NCBI RefSeq assembly: GCF_002269255.1
Contig: NZ_CP022823.1
Location: forward strand, 2,914,001-2,978,000
From: Klebsiella quasivariicola
GTDB lineage: Bacteria; Pseudomonadota; Gammaproteobacteria; Enterobacterales; Enterobacteriaceae
Length of the DNA: 64,000 bases
Direction of reading: 5' to 3'
The stretch's first letter is position 1, and every line of letters starts with the position of its first letter. Shown piece after piece: positions 25,121 through 33,744 of the stretch. The translations under genes and the position numbers were made by a program. The notes under the pieces are model-generated. The model was not told the origin of the DNA, did no database searches, and saw nothing but the letters and a program-made list of their open reading frames with translations.

Positions 25121-25946
25121 CGATCGCAGCTTTATCGAACTGCGCGCTCGCGAACGCGCCCACGCCCTGCTGGACGACGGCAGCTACCGCGAACTGCTGG
25201 ATCCGTTTGAAGGCATTATGTCGCCGTGGCTCGGCGCGCAGGGCATCGTCCCACAGTCCGACGACGGTATGGTGGTCGCCAAAGGCACGATCAACGGCCA
25301 ACCTGCGGTGGTGATTGCCATCGAAGGCACCTTCCAGGGCGGCAGTATGGGCGAAGTCTCCGGCGCCAAAATGGCCGCCGCGCTGGAGCTGGCGGCGGAA
25401 GATAACCGCAACGGTATCCCGACCCAGGCGGTGCTGTGCCTCGAAACCGGCGGCGTACGTCTGCAGGAGGCCAACCTTGGTCTGGCCGCCATCGCCGATA
25501 TTCATGCCGCGATTGTCGACCTGCGCCGCTACACCCCGGTCGTCGGCATTATTACCGGTACCGTCGGCTGCTTCGGCGGCATGTCCATCGCCGCGGCGCT
25601 GTGCAGCTACCTTATCGTCACTCGTGAAGCCCGTCTTGGCCTCAACGGCCCGCAGGTTATCGAGCAGGAAGCCGGCATTGAAGAGTACGACTCCCGCAAC
25701 CGGCCGTTTATCTGGAGCATGACCGGGGGTGAAATTCGCGCCGCCAGCGGCCTGATCGACGCGCTGGTTAACGATGGCGTTAACGCCGTTAAAACCGCAA
25801 TGAACGAGGCGATCGCCAAAGGCGTACCGGTACAGCACCGTAGCGACAACTATGACGATTATCTGCGTCGCTTGAGCCAGTTCGATACCCGCCAGCAGGC
25901 GGATACCGCGCAGATTAAACAGCTTTTTGCCCGGGAGGATAAATAA
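25113..25946 (+). CDS. mdcD: Malonyl-S-ACP decarboxylase beta subunit
   Basis: 277 residues with the carboxyltransferase (crotonase-like) fold. The oxyanion-hole glycines are in CLETGGVRLQEANLG (about 111-125) and IITGTVGCFGGMSI. With MdcE it decarboxylates malonyl-S-ACP to acetyl-S-ACP in the cytosol; in Klebsiella this uses no biotin and no sodium pump. The ATG at 25113 is preceded by GAGGAGG inside mdcC. The stop overlaps the mdcE start (TAATG). Confidence 0.95.
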   Translation: MRNDRSFIELRARERAHALLDDGSYRELLDPFEGIMSPWLGAQGIVPQSDDGMVVAKGTINGQPAVVIAIEGTFQGGSMGEVSGAKMAAALELAAEDNRNGIPTQAVLCLETGGVRLQEANLGLAAIADIHAAIVDLRRYTPVVGIITGTVGCFGGMSIAAALCSYLIVTREARLGLNGPQVIEQEAGIEEYDSRNRPFIWSMTGGEIRAASGLIDALVNDGVNAVKTAMNEAIAKGVPVQHRSDNYDDYLRRLSQFDTRQQADTAQIKQLFAREDK

Positions 25947-26746
25947 TGAGTCAGTTCCCAAACCGCGCCGCGCTGTGGCTGAATAAACTGGCGCCCGACG
26001 CGCCGCTGATGAGTGGTCTGTGCCCTTCGGTGCAGGTCGCAGATGGCCAGATTGATGGCGAAAGCGTCCGCTTTATCGCCGTGGTGCCAGACGCCAACAA
26101 CCACTACCCGCGCGCCGCCGGCGGCGAAGTCGGCTTGCTGGAAGGCTGGACGCTGGCGAAAGTGGTCAATGAAACCATCGCCGCTGACGCTGACCAGCCT
26201 GTCAAACGGCCGATCGTCGCGGTAATTGATGTCCCAAGCCAGGCCTATGGCCGCCGCGAAGAAGCTTTCGGCATCCACCAGGCGCTAGCCGGGGCGGCAG
26301 GCGCCTACGCCAAAGCCCGTCTTGCCGGCCACCCGGTGATTGGCCTGATTGTCGGAAAAGCGATGTCCGGGGCGTTTCTGGCCCACGGCTATCAGGCCAA
26401 CCGCCTGATCGCCTTTAACGATAGCGGTGTGCTGGTCCACGCGATGGGGAAAGAATCGGCAGCGCGCATTACGCTGCGTACCGTGGAGGCGCTGGAGAAA
26501 CTGGCGGCGACAATCCCGCCGATGGCCTACGACGTCAGCAACTATGCGACGCTCGGCCTGCTCTCCGCCCTTCTGGATATTAATAATCCGGATGCGCCAG
26601 ACGAAGGCGATCTGTCGCTGGTCAGCCGTACCCTGCGCGACGCCATCGCTGACGCGCGCAAAGATACCTCACTGAAGTGCCGCCTGGGCGCGGAAAACCG
26701 CCGCAGCTCACAACTGGTTCGCGATCGCATGCGCGCCAGCTGGTAA
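25946..26746 (+). CDS. mdcE: Malonyl-S-ACP decarboxylase gamma subunit
   Basis: 266 residues, the second carboxyltransferase-fold subunit of the decarboxylase. GLIVGKAMSGAFLAHG (about 132-147) resembles the acyl-binding loop of this fold. It forms the decarboxylating heterodimer with MdcD; the start overlaps the mdcD stop by one base, as expected for subunits made in equal amounts. A 136-bp gap with a strong hairpin follows before mdcF. Confidence 0.95.
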   Translation: MSQFPNRAALWLNKLAPDAPLMSGLCPSVQVADGQIDGESVRFIAVVPDANNHYPRAAGGEVGLLEGWTLAKVVNETIAADADQPVKRPIVAVIDVPSQAYGRREEAFGIHQALAGAAGAYAKARLAGHPVIGLIVGKAMSGAFLAHGYQANRLIAFNDSGVLVHAMGKESAARITLRTVEALEKLAATIPPMAYDVSNYATLGLLSALLDINNPDAPDEGDLSLVSRTLRDAIADARKDTSLKCRLGAENRRSSQLVRDRMRASW

Positions 26747-26792
26747 GACGTTCGTACGTAAGTAGTAGAAGAAAACCTGCCGGAAGCGGTCC

Positions 26793-26819
26793 CCCGGAGC
26801 GCGGAATACACGCTCCGGG
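26793..26819 (+). terminator. Internal hairpin between mdcE and mdcF
   Basis: Perfect 9-bp stem CCCGGAGCG...CGCTCCGGG with a 9-nt loop, followed after 10 bp by CTTTTAG. It probably attenuates transcription or protects the upstream mRNA, so that enzyme subunits exceed transporter and maturation proteins. Confidence 0.5.
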
Positions 26820-26882
26820 AAGGGACGGCTTTTAGAAAAAATAACAATCGCGCCAGTACTCTATTTTATTTACAGGTGATTT

Positions 26883-27842
26883 ATGACTTATGTGATTATT
26901 CATGCTCTTGCCCCGATTTTCGTCATTATGCTGCTGGGCTTCTGGGCCGGTAAGGCCGGGATGGTAGATAATAAAAATGTCTCCCTGCTCAATATCTTTG
27001 TAATGGATTTTGCCTTACCCGCCACGCTGTTCAGCGCCACGGTACAAACCCCATGGGCCGGTATTGTCGCCCAGTCGCCGCTGGTGCTGGTGCTGACCGG
27101 CGCGATGTGGATAACTTATGCCGCCATCTACTTCCTCGCCACCAGCGTGTTCAAACGCACCCCGCAGGATGCCGCGGTGCTGACCCTCACCGTCGCCCTG
27201 CCGAACTATGCCGCGCTGGGTCTGCCGATCCTCGGCAGCGTGCTGGGTGAAGGCGCGTCAACCTCGCTGTCGGTGGCGGTTTCTATCGCTTGCGGCTCGG
27301 TGCTGATGACCCCGTTCTGCCTGCTGATTCTGGAACGTGAAAAAGCCCGCGCCGCAGGTGAAAACACCGGTTCCACGCTGGCGATGCTGCCGGTGCTGAT
27401 GTGGCGTTCGGTGAAAAAGCCGATCGTCTGGGGTCCGCTGCTCGGGGTGGTGCTTTCCGCTATCGGCATTAAAATGCCGGATCTGCTGCTGGCTTCCATC
27501 AAACCGCTGGGCCTGGCCGCCACCGCCGCCGCGCTGTTCCTCACCGGGGTGATCCTGTCGGCGCGTAAACTGCAGCTCAATGCGCTGATCGCCACTTCCA
27601 CCATCGTCAAACTGCTGGTGCAGCCGTTTATTGCCTGGGGTCTGGTGATGCTGCTGGGTCTGCACGGCTCCATCGCCATTACCGCGATCCTGATGATTGC
27701 CCTGGCCGCCGGTTTCTTCGGCGTGGTCTTCGGCAACCGCTTTGGCGTACAGTCCCCGGATGCTGAAGCCGTGCTGCTGTTAAGCTCGGTTCTGTGTATC
27801 CTGTCGCTACCGCTGTTTATCTCTTTGACTTCAGGACTGTAA
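26883..27842 (+). CDS. mdcF: Malonate transporter MdcF (auxin efflux carrier family)
   Basis: 319 residues with about ten helices, of the AEC family (two five-helix repeats). The first helix reads YVIIHALAPIFVIMLLGFWAGK, and the central break region has TLTVALPNYAALGLPI. It is the malonate importer of the operon by position and by similarity to characterised MdcF. ACAGGTGATTT precedes the ATG. The gap to mdcG is 3 bp. Confidence 0.92.
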   Translation: MTYVIIHALAPIFVIMLLGFWAGKAGMVDNKNVSLLNIFVMDFALPATLFSATVQTPWAGIVAQSPLVLVLTGAMWITYAAIYFLATSVFKRTPQDAAVLTLTVALPNYAALGLPILGSVLGEGASTSLSVAVSIACGSVLMTPFCLLILEREKARAAGENTGSTLAMLPVLMWRSVKKPIVWGPLLGVVLSAIGIKMPDLLLASIKPLGLAATAAALFLTGVILSARKLQLNALIATSTIVKLLVQPFIAWGLVMLLGLHGSIAITAILMIALAAGFFGVVFGNRFGVQSPDAEAVLLLSSVLCILSLPLFISLTSGL

Positions 27843-27845
27843 ACC

Positions 27846-28463
27846 ATGTCAGCAACGCCGCGTCCCCACGACTTAATCTGGTTAAACCACGCCAGCGCCC
27901 TGGAAGCTATTGCCGAGCCGTGGGTGGCTCAGCAGTGGCGAGCTGCGCTGCCGGTGGTGGTGAGGCGCGACGTTGACGACCAGGCCCGCATCCCGGTGGG
28001 GGTGCGGGGCATGAAGCGCGAGCAGCGTGCCGCCGGCTGGGTCCAGGCGCACAATATCGTGCGCTGCGTGACGCCGGAAATGCTGGTGGAGCGCGAGCGT
28101 CTGCTGGGCTCCCCTTTTGTTTCACAGCCGCCGGTTCAGGCGGCTATCGCCCTTACCTTACACCCCTGGCCCTGGCGCTGGGGCGTCACCGGCAGTACCG
28201 GCTACGCGCTGGCCACTGAGATCCCGGTACTCCATGCGGCAAGCGATCTGGATCTGCTGATCCGCGCGCCGCAGCCGCTGGATCGCGAGGCGCTGCGCGA
28301 GTGGCAGGCCCGTGTGGCCCAACTCCCGTGCCGCGCCGATACCCAGGTCGAAACGCCGTACGGCGCCTTTGCCCTTAATGAATGGCTGCGCGATGGCCGC
28401 GCGCTGTTGAAAACATCCCGCGGCGCGCGCTTAACCGCGACGCCGTGGCACAGGGAGGAATGA
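27846..28463 (+). CDS. mdcG: Phosphoribosyl-dephospho-CoA transferase
   Basis: 205 residues, MdcG family, a nucleotidyltransferase. It attaches phosphoribosyl-dephospho-CoA to Ser25 of MdcC, releasing pyrophosphate. The nucleotidyltransferase active-site pattern is visible as WRWGVTGSTGYALAT (about 115-129) followed by AASDLDLLIRAP, whose two aspartates are likely metal ligands. The stop overlaps the mdcH start. Confidence 0.93.
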   Translation: MSATPRPHDLIWLNHASALEAIAEPWVAQQWRAALPVVVRRDVDDQARIPVGVRGMKREQRAAGWVQAHNIVRCVTPEMLVERERLLGSPFVSQPPVQAAIALTLHPWPWRWGVTGSTGYALATEIPVLHAASDLDLLIRAPQPLDREALREWQARVAQLPCRADTQVETPYGAFALNEWLRDGRALLKTSRGARLTATPWHREE

Positions 28464-29365
28464 TGAAGATTTTATTTACCTTTCCCGGCCAGGGCGGCCA
28501 GCATCCTGGCATGCTGGCGGCGATCCCCGATCGTGAGGCGATCCTCACCCAGGCGCGCAATGTGCTGGGGGAGGAAGTCGATACTCTCGATAGCGCCGAT
28601 GCGCTACAACACACCCGTGCAGTCCAGCTTTGTCTGCTGATCGCCGGTGTCGCCTGGGCGCGAGAATTACAGCGCCAGGGCGTCAATCCGCAGATGGTCA
28701 GCGGCCTGTCGATCGGCGCGTTTCCCGCCGCAGTCATTGCCGGCGCGCTCGATTTCACCCGCGCGCTACGACTGGTGGCCCTGCGCGGCGACTTAATGGA
28801 GCAAGCCTATCCCGAGGGTTACGGTTTGACGGCGATCATGGGTCTGACCCGTTCTCGGGTGGAAGCCCTGATCCAGGGCCATGAGGTTTATCTCGCCAAC
28901 CTGAACGCCGAAACGCAGTTCGTGATCGCCGGTCGTGATGAGGCCATGGCCGAGGTGGCGCAGCGGGCGCTGCAGGCGGGGGCCAGTAAGGCCCGGCGGC
29001 TGGCGGTGAGCGTTCCGTCGCACTGCGCGCTGCTGGATAAACCCGCCGCTGAACTGGCAAACGCCTTTGCCGGCATCACCTTAACGCGTCCGCAATGCGC
29101 TTATTTAAGCGGCTCAACCGCGCGCGTGCTGTGGGACCCGCAGCGGATCGCCGACGACCTGGCGATGAATATGGCGCGCCCGGTCCACTGGCAGGAAGCG
29201 ATGATTGCCGCCGATGAGCGCGACGCGCGCCTGGCCATTGAGATGCCCCCCGGCGGCGTGCTCACCTGCCTGACCCGCCAGGCGGGCTGGCGCGGAGAAA
29301 CGCTTTCGCTGGAACGCAGCGGTGTGGACATCGCCCGCCATCTGGCGCAGCGGCTTAGCGACTAA
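28463..29365 (+). CDS. mdcH: Malonyl-CoA:ACP transacylase of malonate decarboxylase
   Basis: 300 residues of the FabD-like acyltransferase fold. FPGQGGQHPGM is at residues 6-16, the nucleophile serine is in SGLSIGAFP (about Ser78), and the catalytic His is in SVPSHCALL. It loads malonyl from malonyl-CoA onto MdcC so that the acetylation-dependent cycle can start. The ATG at 28463 is four bases after GGAGG; another ATG directly upstream (28460) is too close to it. The 3' end overlaps mdcR tail to tail by 11 bp. Confidence 0.94.
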   Translation: MKILFTFPGQGGQHPGMLAAIPDREAILTQARNVLGEEVDTLDSADALQHTRAVQLCLLIAGVAWARELQRQGVNPQMVSGLSIGAFPAAVIAGALDFTRALRLVALRGDLMEQAYPEGYGLTAIMGLTRSRVEALIQGHEVYLANLNAETQFVIAGRDEAMAEVAQRALQAGASKARRLAVSVPSHCALLDKPAAELANAFAGITLTRPQCAYLSGSTARVLWDPQRIADDLAMNMARPVHWQEAMIAADERDARLAIEMPPGGVLTCLTRQAGWRGETLSLERSGVDIARHLAQRLSD

Positions 29366-30281
29366 GGCTGCGGGCGTACATCCGCCCTTCCGCGGCCAGC
29401 GCCAGCAGATCGGCGTCGCGTTCACGGTGGTGCGAATAAACAATCGAGATCAGCTGGCGCATCTGGTAGGGCTCCGCCAGCTTCAACAGCTGGACATCCT
29501 TCTCATAGACTTTCTTCATCCGCCCCGGCAGTAGCGCAAAACCGACGCCCGCCTGCACCAGGCTGATCATCGAAAAAATATCATTTACCCGGGTGACAAT
29601 TTCTGGCTCAAAACCGGCAATATGGAACGCTTCCCGAAACCCGGCATAGGTGGCAAACCCTTCCGCCAGCGAGACAAATTTCCGGTCGGCGAAATCGCGC
29701 AGGTCGGCGAGCTGAGTGGCATCCAGCCGCTCCGTCGCCGGCGCGGCGAGAAAGATATCATCTTCAAACAACGGCACCACGTCGAAAGCAGTCTGGCTGA
29801 ACTCCCCTTCGTTGGTGGCGATTAAGATAGCGTCCAGCGCATCATCTTCCAGCATATCGAGCAGCATCTGGTTGGAACCCATGGTCAGATCCAGCTCCAG
29901 CTCCGGGCGGCGCAGCTTCATTCCCATGATAATGCGCGGGACGGTTTCCAGCGTCAGGGAGTAGAGCGTACCGATACGTAGTCTTCCCTGACCGACGCCA
30001 GCGACCTTGCGCGTCGCCTCAAGGCCGCGGCTCATCAGGCTCATCACATCCTGACAGTATTCCAGTAGCGTCCATGCCGCCTGCAGCGGCAGCAGATTGC
30101 GCCCTTTGTGGACGAACAGTGGGCAGCCGACGCCCTCTTCAAGCGTATGCAGCGCGCGGTGGACGCTGACGCTGCTGAGCTTCATCGCTTCGGCGGTTCT
30201 GGCGATATTGCCCTTCGCCATAAACATCATAAAGACCGACAGCTTGCGGAAGGTGATCTCCTGGTTAATATCGTCTTGCAT
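29355..30281 (-). CDS. mdcR: LysR-family regulator of malonate utilisation MdcR
   Basis: 308 residues. The N-terminal winged HTH (FRKLSVFMMFMAKGNIARTAEAMKLSSVSVHRAL region, about 10-45) differs from the usual LysR spacing only slightly, and an effector domain follows. In Klebsiella MdcR activates mdc in response to malonate and represses itself. It is encoded on the opposite strand and convergent with mdcH, so its operator at mdcA is 8 kb from its own promoter. GGAAGGG precedes the ATG. Confidence 0.92.
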   Translation of the reverse strand: MQDDINQEITFRKLSVFMMFMAKGNIARTAEAMKLSSVSVHRALHTLEEGVGCPLFVHKGRNLLPLQAAWTLLEYCQDVMSLMSRGLEATRKVAGVGQGRLRIGTLYSLTLETVPRIIMGMKLRRPELELDLTMGSNQMLLDMLEDDALDAILIATNEGEFSQTAFDVVPLFEDDIFLAAPATERLDATQLADLRDFADRKFVSLAEGFATYAGFREAFHIAGFEPEIVTRVNDIFSMISLVQAGVGFALLPGRMKKVYEKDVQLLKLAEPYQMRQLISIVYSHHRERDADLLALAAEGRMYARSLSR

Positions 30282-30368
30282 GGCCCTTCCACACTCCTGG
30301 TTAGCGTTTTCTTATACAAATTCAGGCCAGTATAACAATAACCACTAAAACTGTGTTGATGGCGACCC

Positions 30369-31562
30369 CTATTGTCTGCCGCCGCTATGGCGATGAGTCC
30401 ATGCCAGGAACAGGCTGGCGAGAGTAAATGCCGCCATAATCCATGCCATGGTCCAGGGTGTACCGTCGTGCAGCCATGCCAGCAGCAGCGAGGAGACAAT
30501 ACCGCTGCCGTACTGCAGCGAGCCAATTAGCGCCGAAGCAGAACCGGCATATTCCCCGGCCTCATCCAGTGCTGCGGCGGTGGAGGTGGCGGCAATCACC
30601 CCATTCATTGAGAAATAGAGGAAAATGCTCACCACGATCAGCGGCAGGCCGCCGACCTGTAAACGCACGCCGGTAGCCAGTACGCTAACGGCGATTGCCG
30701 ATACCGCCAGCGCCGCTTTCAGCAAGGTGCCCAGCGCATGCCGCTGAACCAGCCGGCGGTTCGCCACGCTCATCAGCATGACGCCGACAATATTGACCGC
30801 AAACAGCCAGCCGTAATGCTGCGGGGCGACGCCAAAATAGCGAATATAGACATCCGGCGAACCGGTAATAAACGCGTAAGCGGCCACGTAAAAACAGGTC
30901 AGACTGAGGGTATAGCGCATGAACGTGCGGTTTCTCACCAGCGCGGCGTAGTTGCGAAAAGCGCCCAGCGGCGACCCTGGCTGCCGACGCGCCGGCGGCA
31001 GGGTTTCCGGTAGCCAGCACAGCGCAACCAGCATCAGCCCGCCAATCGCCACCAGCAACCAAAAAATGGCGTGCCAGCTGGTGAATTTAATCAGCTGCCC
31101 GCCAATGAGCGGACCGGCAATCGGCGCAATCGCCATCACGATAGTCAGCGTCGAAAGCATCTGCGCCGCGCGGGTACGGGCAAAGAGATCGCGGACCATC
31201 GCCCGCGCCAGCATCGGCCCGGTACAGGCGCCCAGGGCCTGAAATACGCGCCAGAAAACAATCTGATCGATAGTGGTCGATAGTGCACAGCCCGCGGAAC
31301 CGATAATAAACAGCACCATGCCGATAAACAGCGGTATGCGACGCCCGAGTCGATCGCTTATCGGTCCCCATACCAGTTGCGCCAGCGCAAAGCCAATCAG
31401 AAAGCCAGTGATGGTCAGCTCCGCGTCGCCCTGCAACTGCGCGGCCATCACTGGCATGGCCGGCAGGTAAATGTCGGTGGAGAGTGAAGTGAAGGCCATC
31501 AGGCCGCTCAGAATCAAAATAAAAAGCGCCCCACTGGTGGCGCGCTGATGCGATGACGTCAT
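30369..31562 (-). CDS. Bcr/CflA family MFS multidrug exporter
   Basis: 397 residues with twelve helices. The block STDIYLPAMPVMA in helix 1 and GPISDRLGRRIPLF in the loop 2-3 position are typical of the Bcr/CflA drug:H+ antiporters. Helix 5 has the antiporter-like motif APIAGPLIGGQL. It probably exports hydrophobic drugs such as bicyclomycin- or chloramphenicol-like compounds; no substrate is provable. It is transcribed in the same direction as mdcR (87-bp gap) but is not functionally linked to malonate use. Confidence 0.88.
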   Translation of the reverse strand: MTSSHQRATSGALFILILSGLMAFTSLSTDIYLPAMPVMAAQLQGDAELTITGFLIGFALAQLVWGPISDRLGRRIPLFIGMVLFIIGSAGCALSTTIDQIVFWRVFQALGACTGPMLARAMVRDLFARTRAAQMLSTLTIVMAIAPIAGPLIGGQLIKFTSWHAIFWLLVAIGGLMLVALCWLPETLPPARRQPGSPLGAFRNYAALVRNRTFMRYTLSLTCFYVAAYAFITGSPDVYIRYFGVAPQHYGWLFAVNIVGVMLMSVANRRLVQRHALGTLLKAALAVSAIAVSVLATGVRLQVGGLPLIVVSIFLYFSMNGVIAATSTAAALDEAGEYAGSASALIGSLQYGSGIVSSLLLAWLHDGTPWTMAWIMAAFTLASLFLAWTHRHSGGRQ

Positions 31563-31710
31563 TTAGGCTATCCGTTAAGGAGAGAAAGGCGGAAAAACGG
31601 CCCGCAATGGTAGCCGTTTCAGGGACACGGACAATCCCCGCCAGGCAAAACAAGGCTATGAATAAAATTCATAAATGGGTTCGATACATCGGAGACACAA
31701 CATGCAAAAT

Positions 31711-31806
31711 CATCAGGCTGTGAGGCCATCCATCAGGTCTGATAAGCGAAACGTCATCAGGCACTGTTTTTAATCATCAGGGGAAGACCGTAGTCTTCCC
31801 CTGATG
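31711..31806. repeat. Phased CATCAGG repeats and a perfect 14-bp hairpin downstream of mqo
   Basis: CATCAGG occurs at 31711, 31731, 31755 and 31775 (steps 20, 24 and 20 bp). The last copy opens a perfect stem CATCAGGGGAAGAC-CGTA-GTCTTCCCCTGATG (31775-31806) ending 20 bp past the mqo stop. The stem probably ends or stabilises the mqo transcript; neither side has a strong T-run. A 23-codon frame on the plus strand (31701-31772), with GGAG upstream, runs through the repeats and is probably accidental. Confidence 0.55.
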
Positions 31807-31826
31807 TTCACCGCACGAATGTGGCG

Positions 31827-33473
31827 TTACAGCGCCATATCGTGCTGCGGCGAGGCCTCGCGCTGCGGCTCAGCCGGTTTGGCGGTCGCGGTGGGCGCCG
31901 CCGCTGGCATCTGGATCACCGGCGGCTTCGTCAGCTGCAGCGCCGCGGCGGTGTCATCCCATACCTGCTGGGTCAGCGCCACGTTGCCGTTCAGCTTCTG
32001 GCCGTAGCTCGGCACGATCTCATGGATGCGGCTCTGCCATTCCGGCGAGTTAAACTGCGTCGGGAACATCTGTTTGAGCACGTTCAGGGTGATCGGCGCG
32101 GCAGTGGAAGCCCCCGGCGATGCGCCGAGCAGCGCGGAAATGGTTTTCTGCTGATCGACCACCACTTCGGTACCGAGCTTCAGTACACCGCCCTTCTCCG
32201 CGTCTTTCTTGATGATCTGTACGCGCTGGCCGGCCTGGATCAGTTTCCAGTCTTCTTTACGCGCGTCCGGGTAGTACTCTTTCAGCGCCGCAAAGCGGTC
32301 GTCATCGCTGAGCATCACCTGGCTGACGAGATATTTCACCAGATCGAAATTGTCGAGACCGACGTGGGTCATCGGCAGCACGTTATCGGTGGTGGTGGTG
32401 CTCAACATATCAAAGAACGAGCCATTTTTCAGGAACTTGGTCGAGAAAGTGGCGAATGGCCCGAACAGCACCACGCGCTTACCGTCGAGATAACGGGCGT
32501 CAAGGTGCGGCACCGACATCGGCGGTGCGCCGACCGAAGCCTGGCCATATACCTTCTCGAGATGTTGCGCGGTGACCGCCGGGTTCTCGGTCATCAGGAA
32601 CGAGCCGCCCACCGGGAAGCCGGCATAGTTATCCGCTTCCGGAATACCGGTTTTTTGCAGCAGCTTCAGTGCGCCGCCGCCGGCGCCGATAAAGACGTAT
32701 TTGGCGTCAATAGTCTGCGCTTCCCCGCTCTGCACGTTCTTAATCGTCACGTGCCAGGAGTTATCGGCATTGCGTTTGAAATCCGTTACCTCAGAGGAGG
32801 TTTGCAGGCTGAAATGGCTGTTTTTCTTCAGGCTGCCGATCAGCTGGCGGGTGATTTCGCCGTAGTTAACATCGGTGCCCACCGGCGTCCAGGTAGCGGC
32901 CACTTTCTGCTGCGGATCGCGCCCTTCCATCACCAGCGGCGCCCACTGTTTAATTTGCGCATGATCGGTGGAGAATTTCATTCCCTGGAATAAGGTGGTC
33001 TGCTGCAGCGCGTTATAACGTTTCTGCAGATAGTCGACATTATCACCCCACACAAAACTCATATGCGGCGTGGAATTAATAAAGGAGTGCGGATCGTGCA
33101 AAATACCGCGCTTCACCTGGGCCGACCAGAACTGACGGGAAATCATAAACTGTTCGTTAATATCCAGCGCTTTGCTGACGTCAATCGAACCATCGGCCCG
33201 CTGCGGCGTATAGTTCAGCTCCATATTAGCCGAATGACCGGTACCGGCGTTATTCCAGCCATTGGAAGATTCCAGGGCTACGCCGTCCAGTTTCTCCACC
33301 ATGGTCAGGTCCCAGTCCGGCTGCAGCGCCTGCAGCCAGGTGCCGAGCGAGGCGCTCATGATCCCGCCGCCAATCAGCAGGAAGTCAGTTTTTTTAGAGG
33401 TATCCGCTTCAGCATGCGTCGCCGCGCTGACGAACATGGCTAAGGCGGTAAAGGAAATCATCGTTTTTTTCAT
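31827..33473 (-). CDS. mqo: Malate:quinone oxidoreductase
   Basis: 548 residues from ATG 33473, the same length as E. coli Mqo. An FAD-binding Rossmann motif is at about 28-40 (DFLLIGGGIMSAS), followed by ESSNGWNNAGTGHSANMELNYT, the hallmark of Mqo. It oxidises malate to oxaloacetate and passes electrons to the quinone pool as a peripheral inner-membrane enzyme. The first 23 residues look like a signal peptide (hydrophobic core, ATHA-EA), as in the E. coli protein; whether this exports or anchors is unclear. The start is uncertain, since in-frame ATGs at 33482 and 33503 lack a good ribosome site. Its product can feed the fumarate module nearby. Confidence 0.94.
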   Translation of the reverse strand: MKKTMISFTALAMFVSAATHAEADTSKKTDFLLIGGGIMSASLGTWLQALQPDWDLTMVEKLDGVALESSNGWNNAGTGHSANMELNYTPQRADGSIDVSKALDINEQFMISRQFWSAQVKRGILHDPHSFINSTPHMSFVWGDNVDYLQKRYNALQQTTLFQGMKFSTDHAQIKQWAPLVMEGRDPQQKVAATWTPVGTDVNYGEITRQLIGSLKKNSHFSLQTSSEVTDFKRNADNSWHVTIKNVQSGEAQTIDAKYVFIGAGGGALKLLQKTGIPEADNYAGFPVGGSFLMTENPAVTAQHLEKVYGQASVGAPPMSVPHLDARYLDGKRVVLFGPFATFSTKFLKNGSFFDMLSTTTTDNVLPMTHVGLDNFDLVKYLVSQVMLSDDDRFAALKEYYPDARKEDWKLIQAGQRVQIIKKDAEKGGVLKLGTEVVVDQQKTISALLGASPGASTAAPITLNVLKQMFPTQFNSPEWQSRIHEIVPSYGQKLNGNVALTQQVWDDTAAALQLTKPPVIQMPAAAPTATAKPAEPQREASPQHDMAL

Positions 33474-33629
33474 TGCAGGCATAATAGAATTATCACGTAG
33501 CACACGGTAATAAGAGGCAGCATATTAACGCACTTTTACTTTATTTTAAAATATCATTTACACTCTCGCATTTTTAATCAAACAATTATTTAACTTAAAA
33601 AAGTGAATTTTAAAATAAAACCACGCCAC

Positions 33630-33660
33630 AAAAAAAATAGCGCTGAAAATTCAGCGCTAT
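33630..33660 (-). terminator. Intrinsic terminator of the MurQ-like gene
   Basis: Perfect 11-bp stem ATAGCGCTGAA / TTCAGCGCTAT. On the minus strand it is followed by seven or eight T. It lies 85 bp past the stop of the gene at 33745. Confidence 0.88.
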
Positions 33661-33744
33661 TGCTGGATAAAATAAAAGATAAGCATTTCTTTAATTACTA
33701 AAGTCCAGGCGCATGCTCATCGCGCGCGCCTGGCAGAGGAGGGA

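Noticed and set aside
25041..25961. 306-codon ORF opposite mdcD
   Set aside because: Antisense shadow of a recognised subunit gene in a coupled operon.
31701..31772. 23-codon plus-strand ORF with GGAG upstream, within the CATCAGG repeats
   Set aside because: The peptide is polar and has no recognisable feature, and the frame consists of the repeats; kept only as a note under the repeat entry.
31821..32993. 390-codon ORF opposite mqo
   Set aside because: Antisense shadow; mqo is recognised over its whole length.
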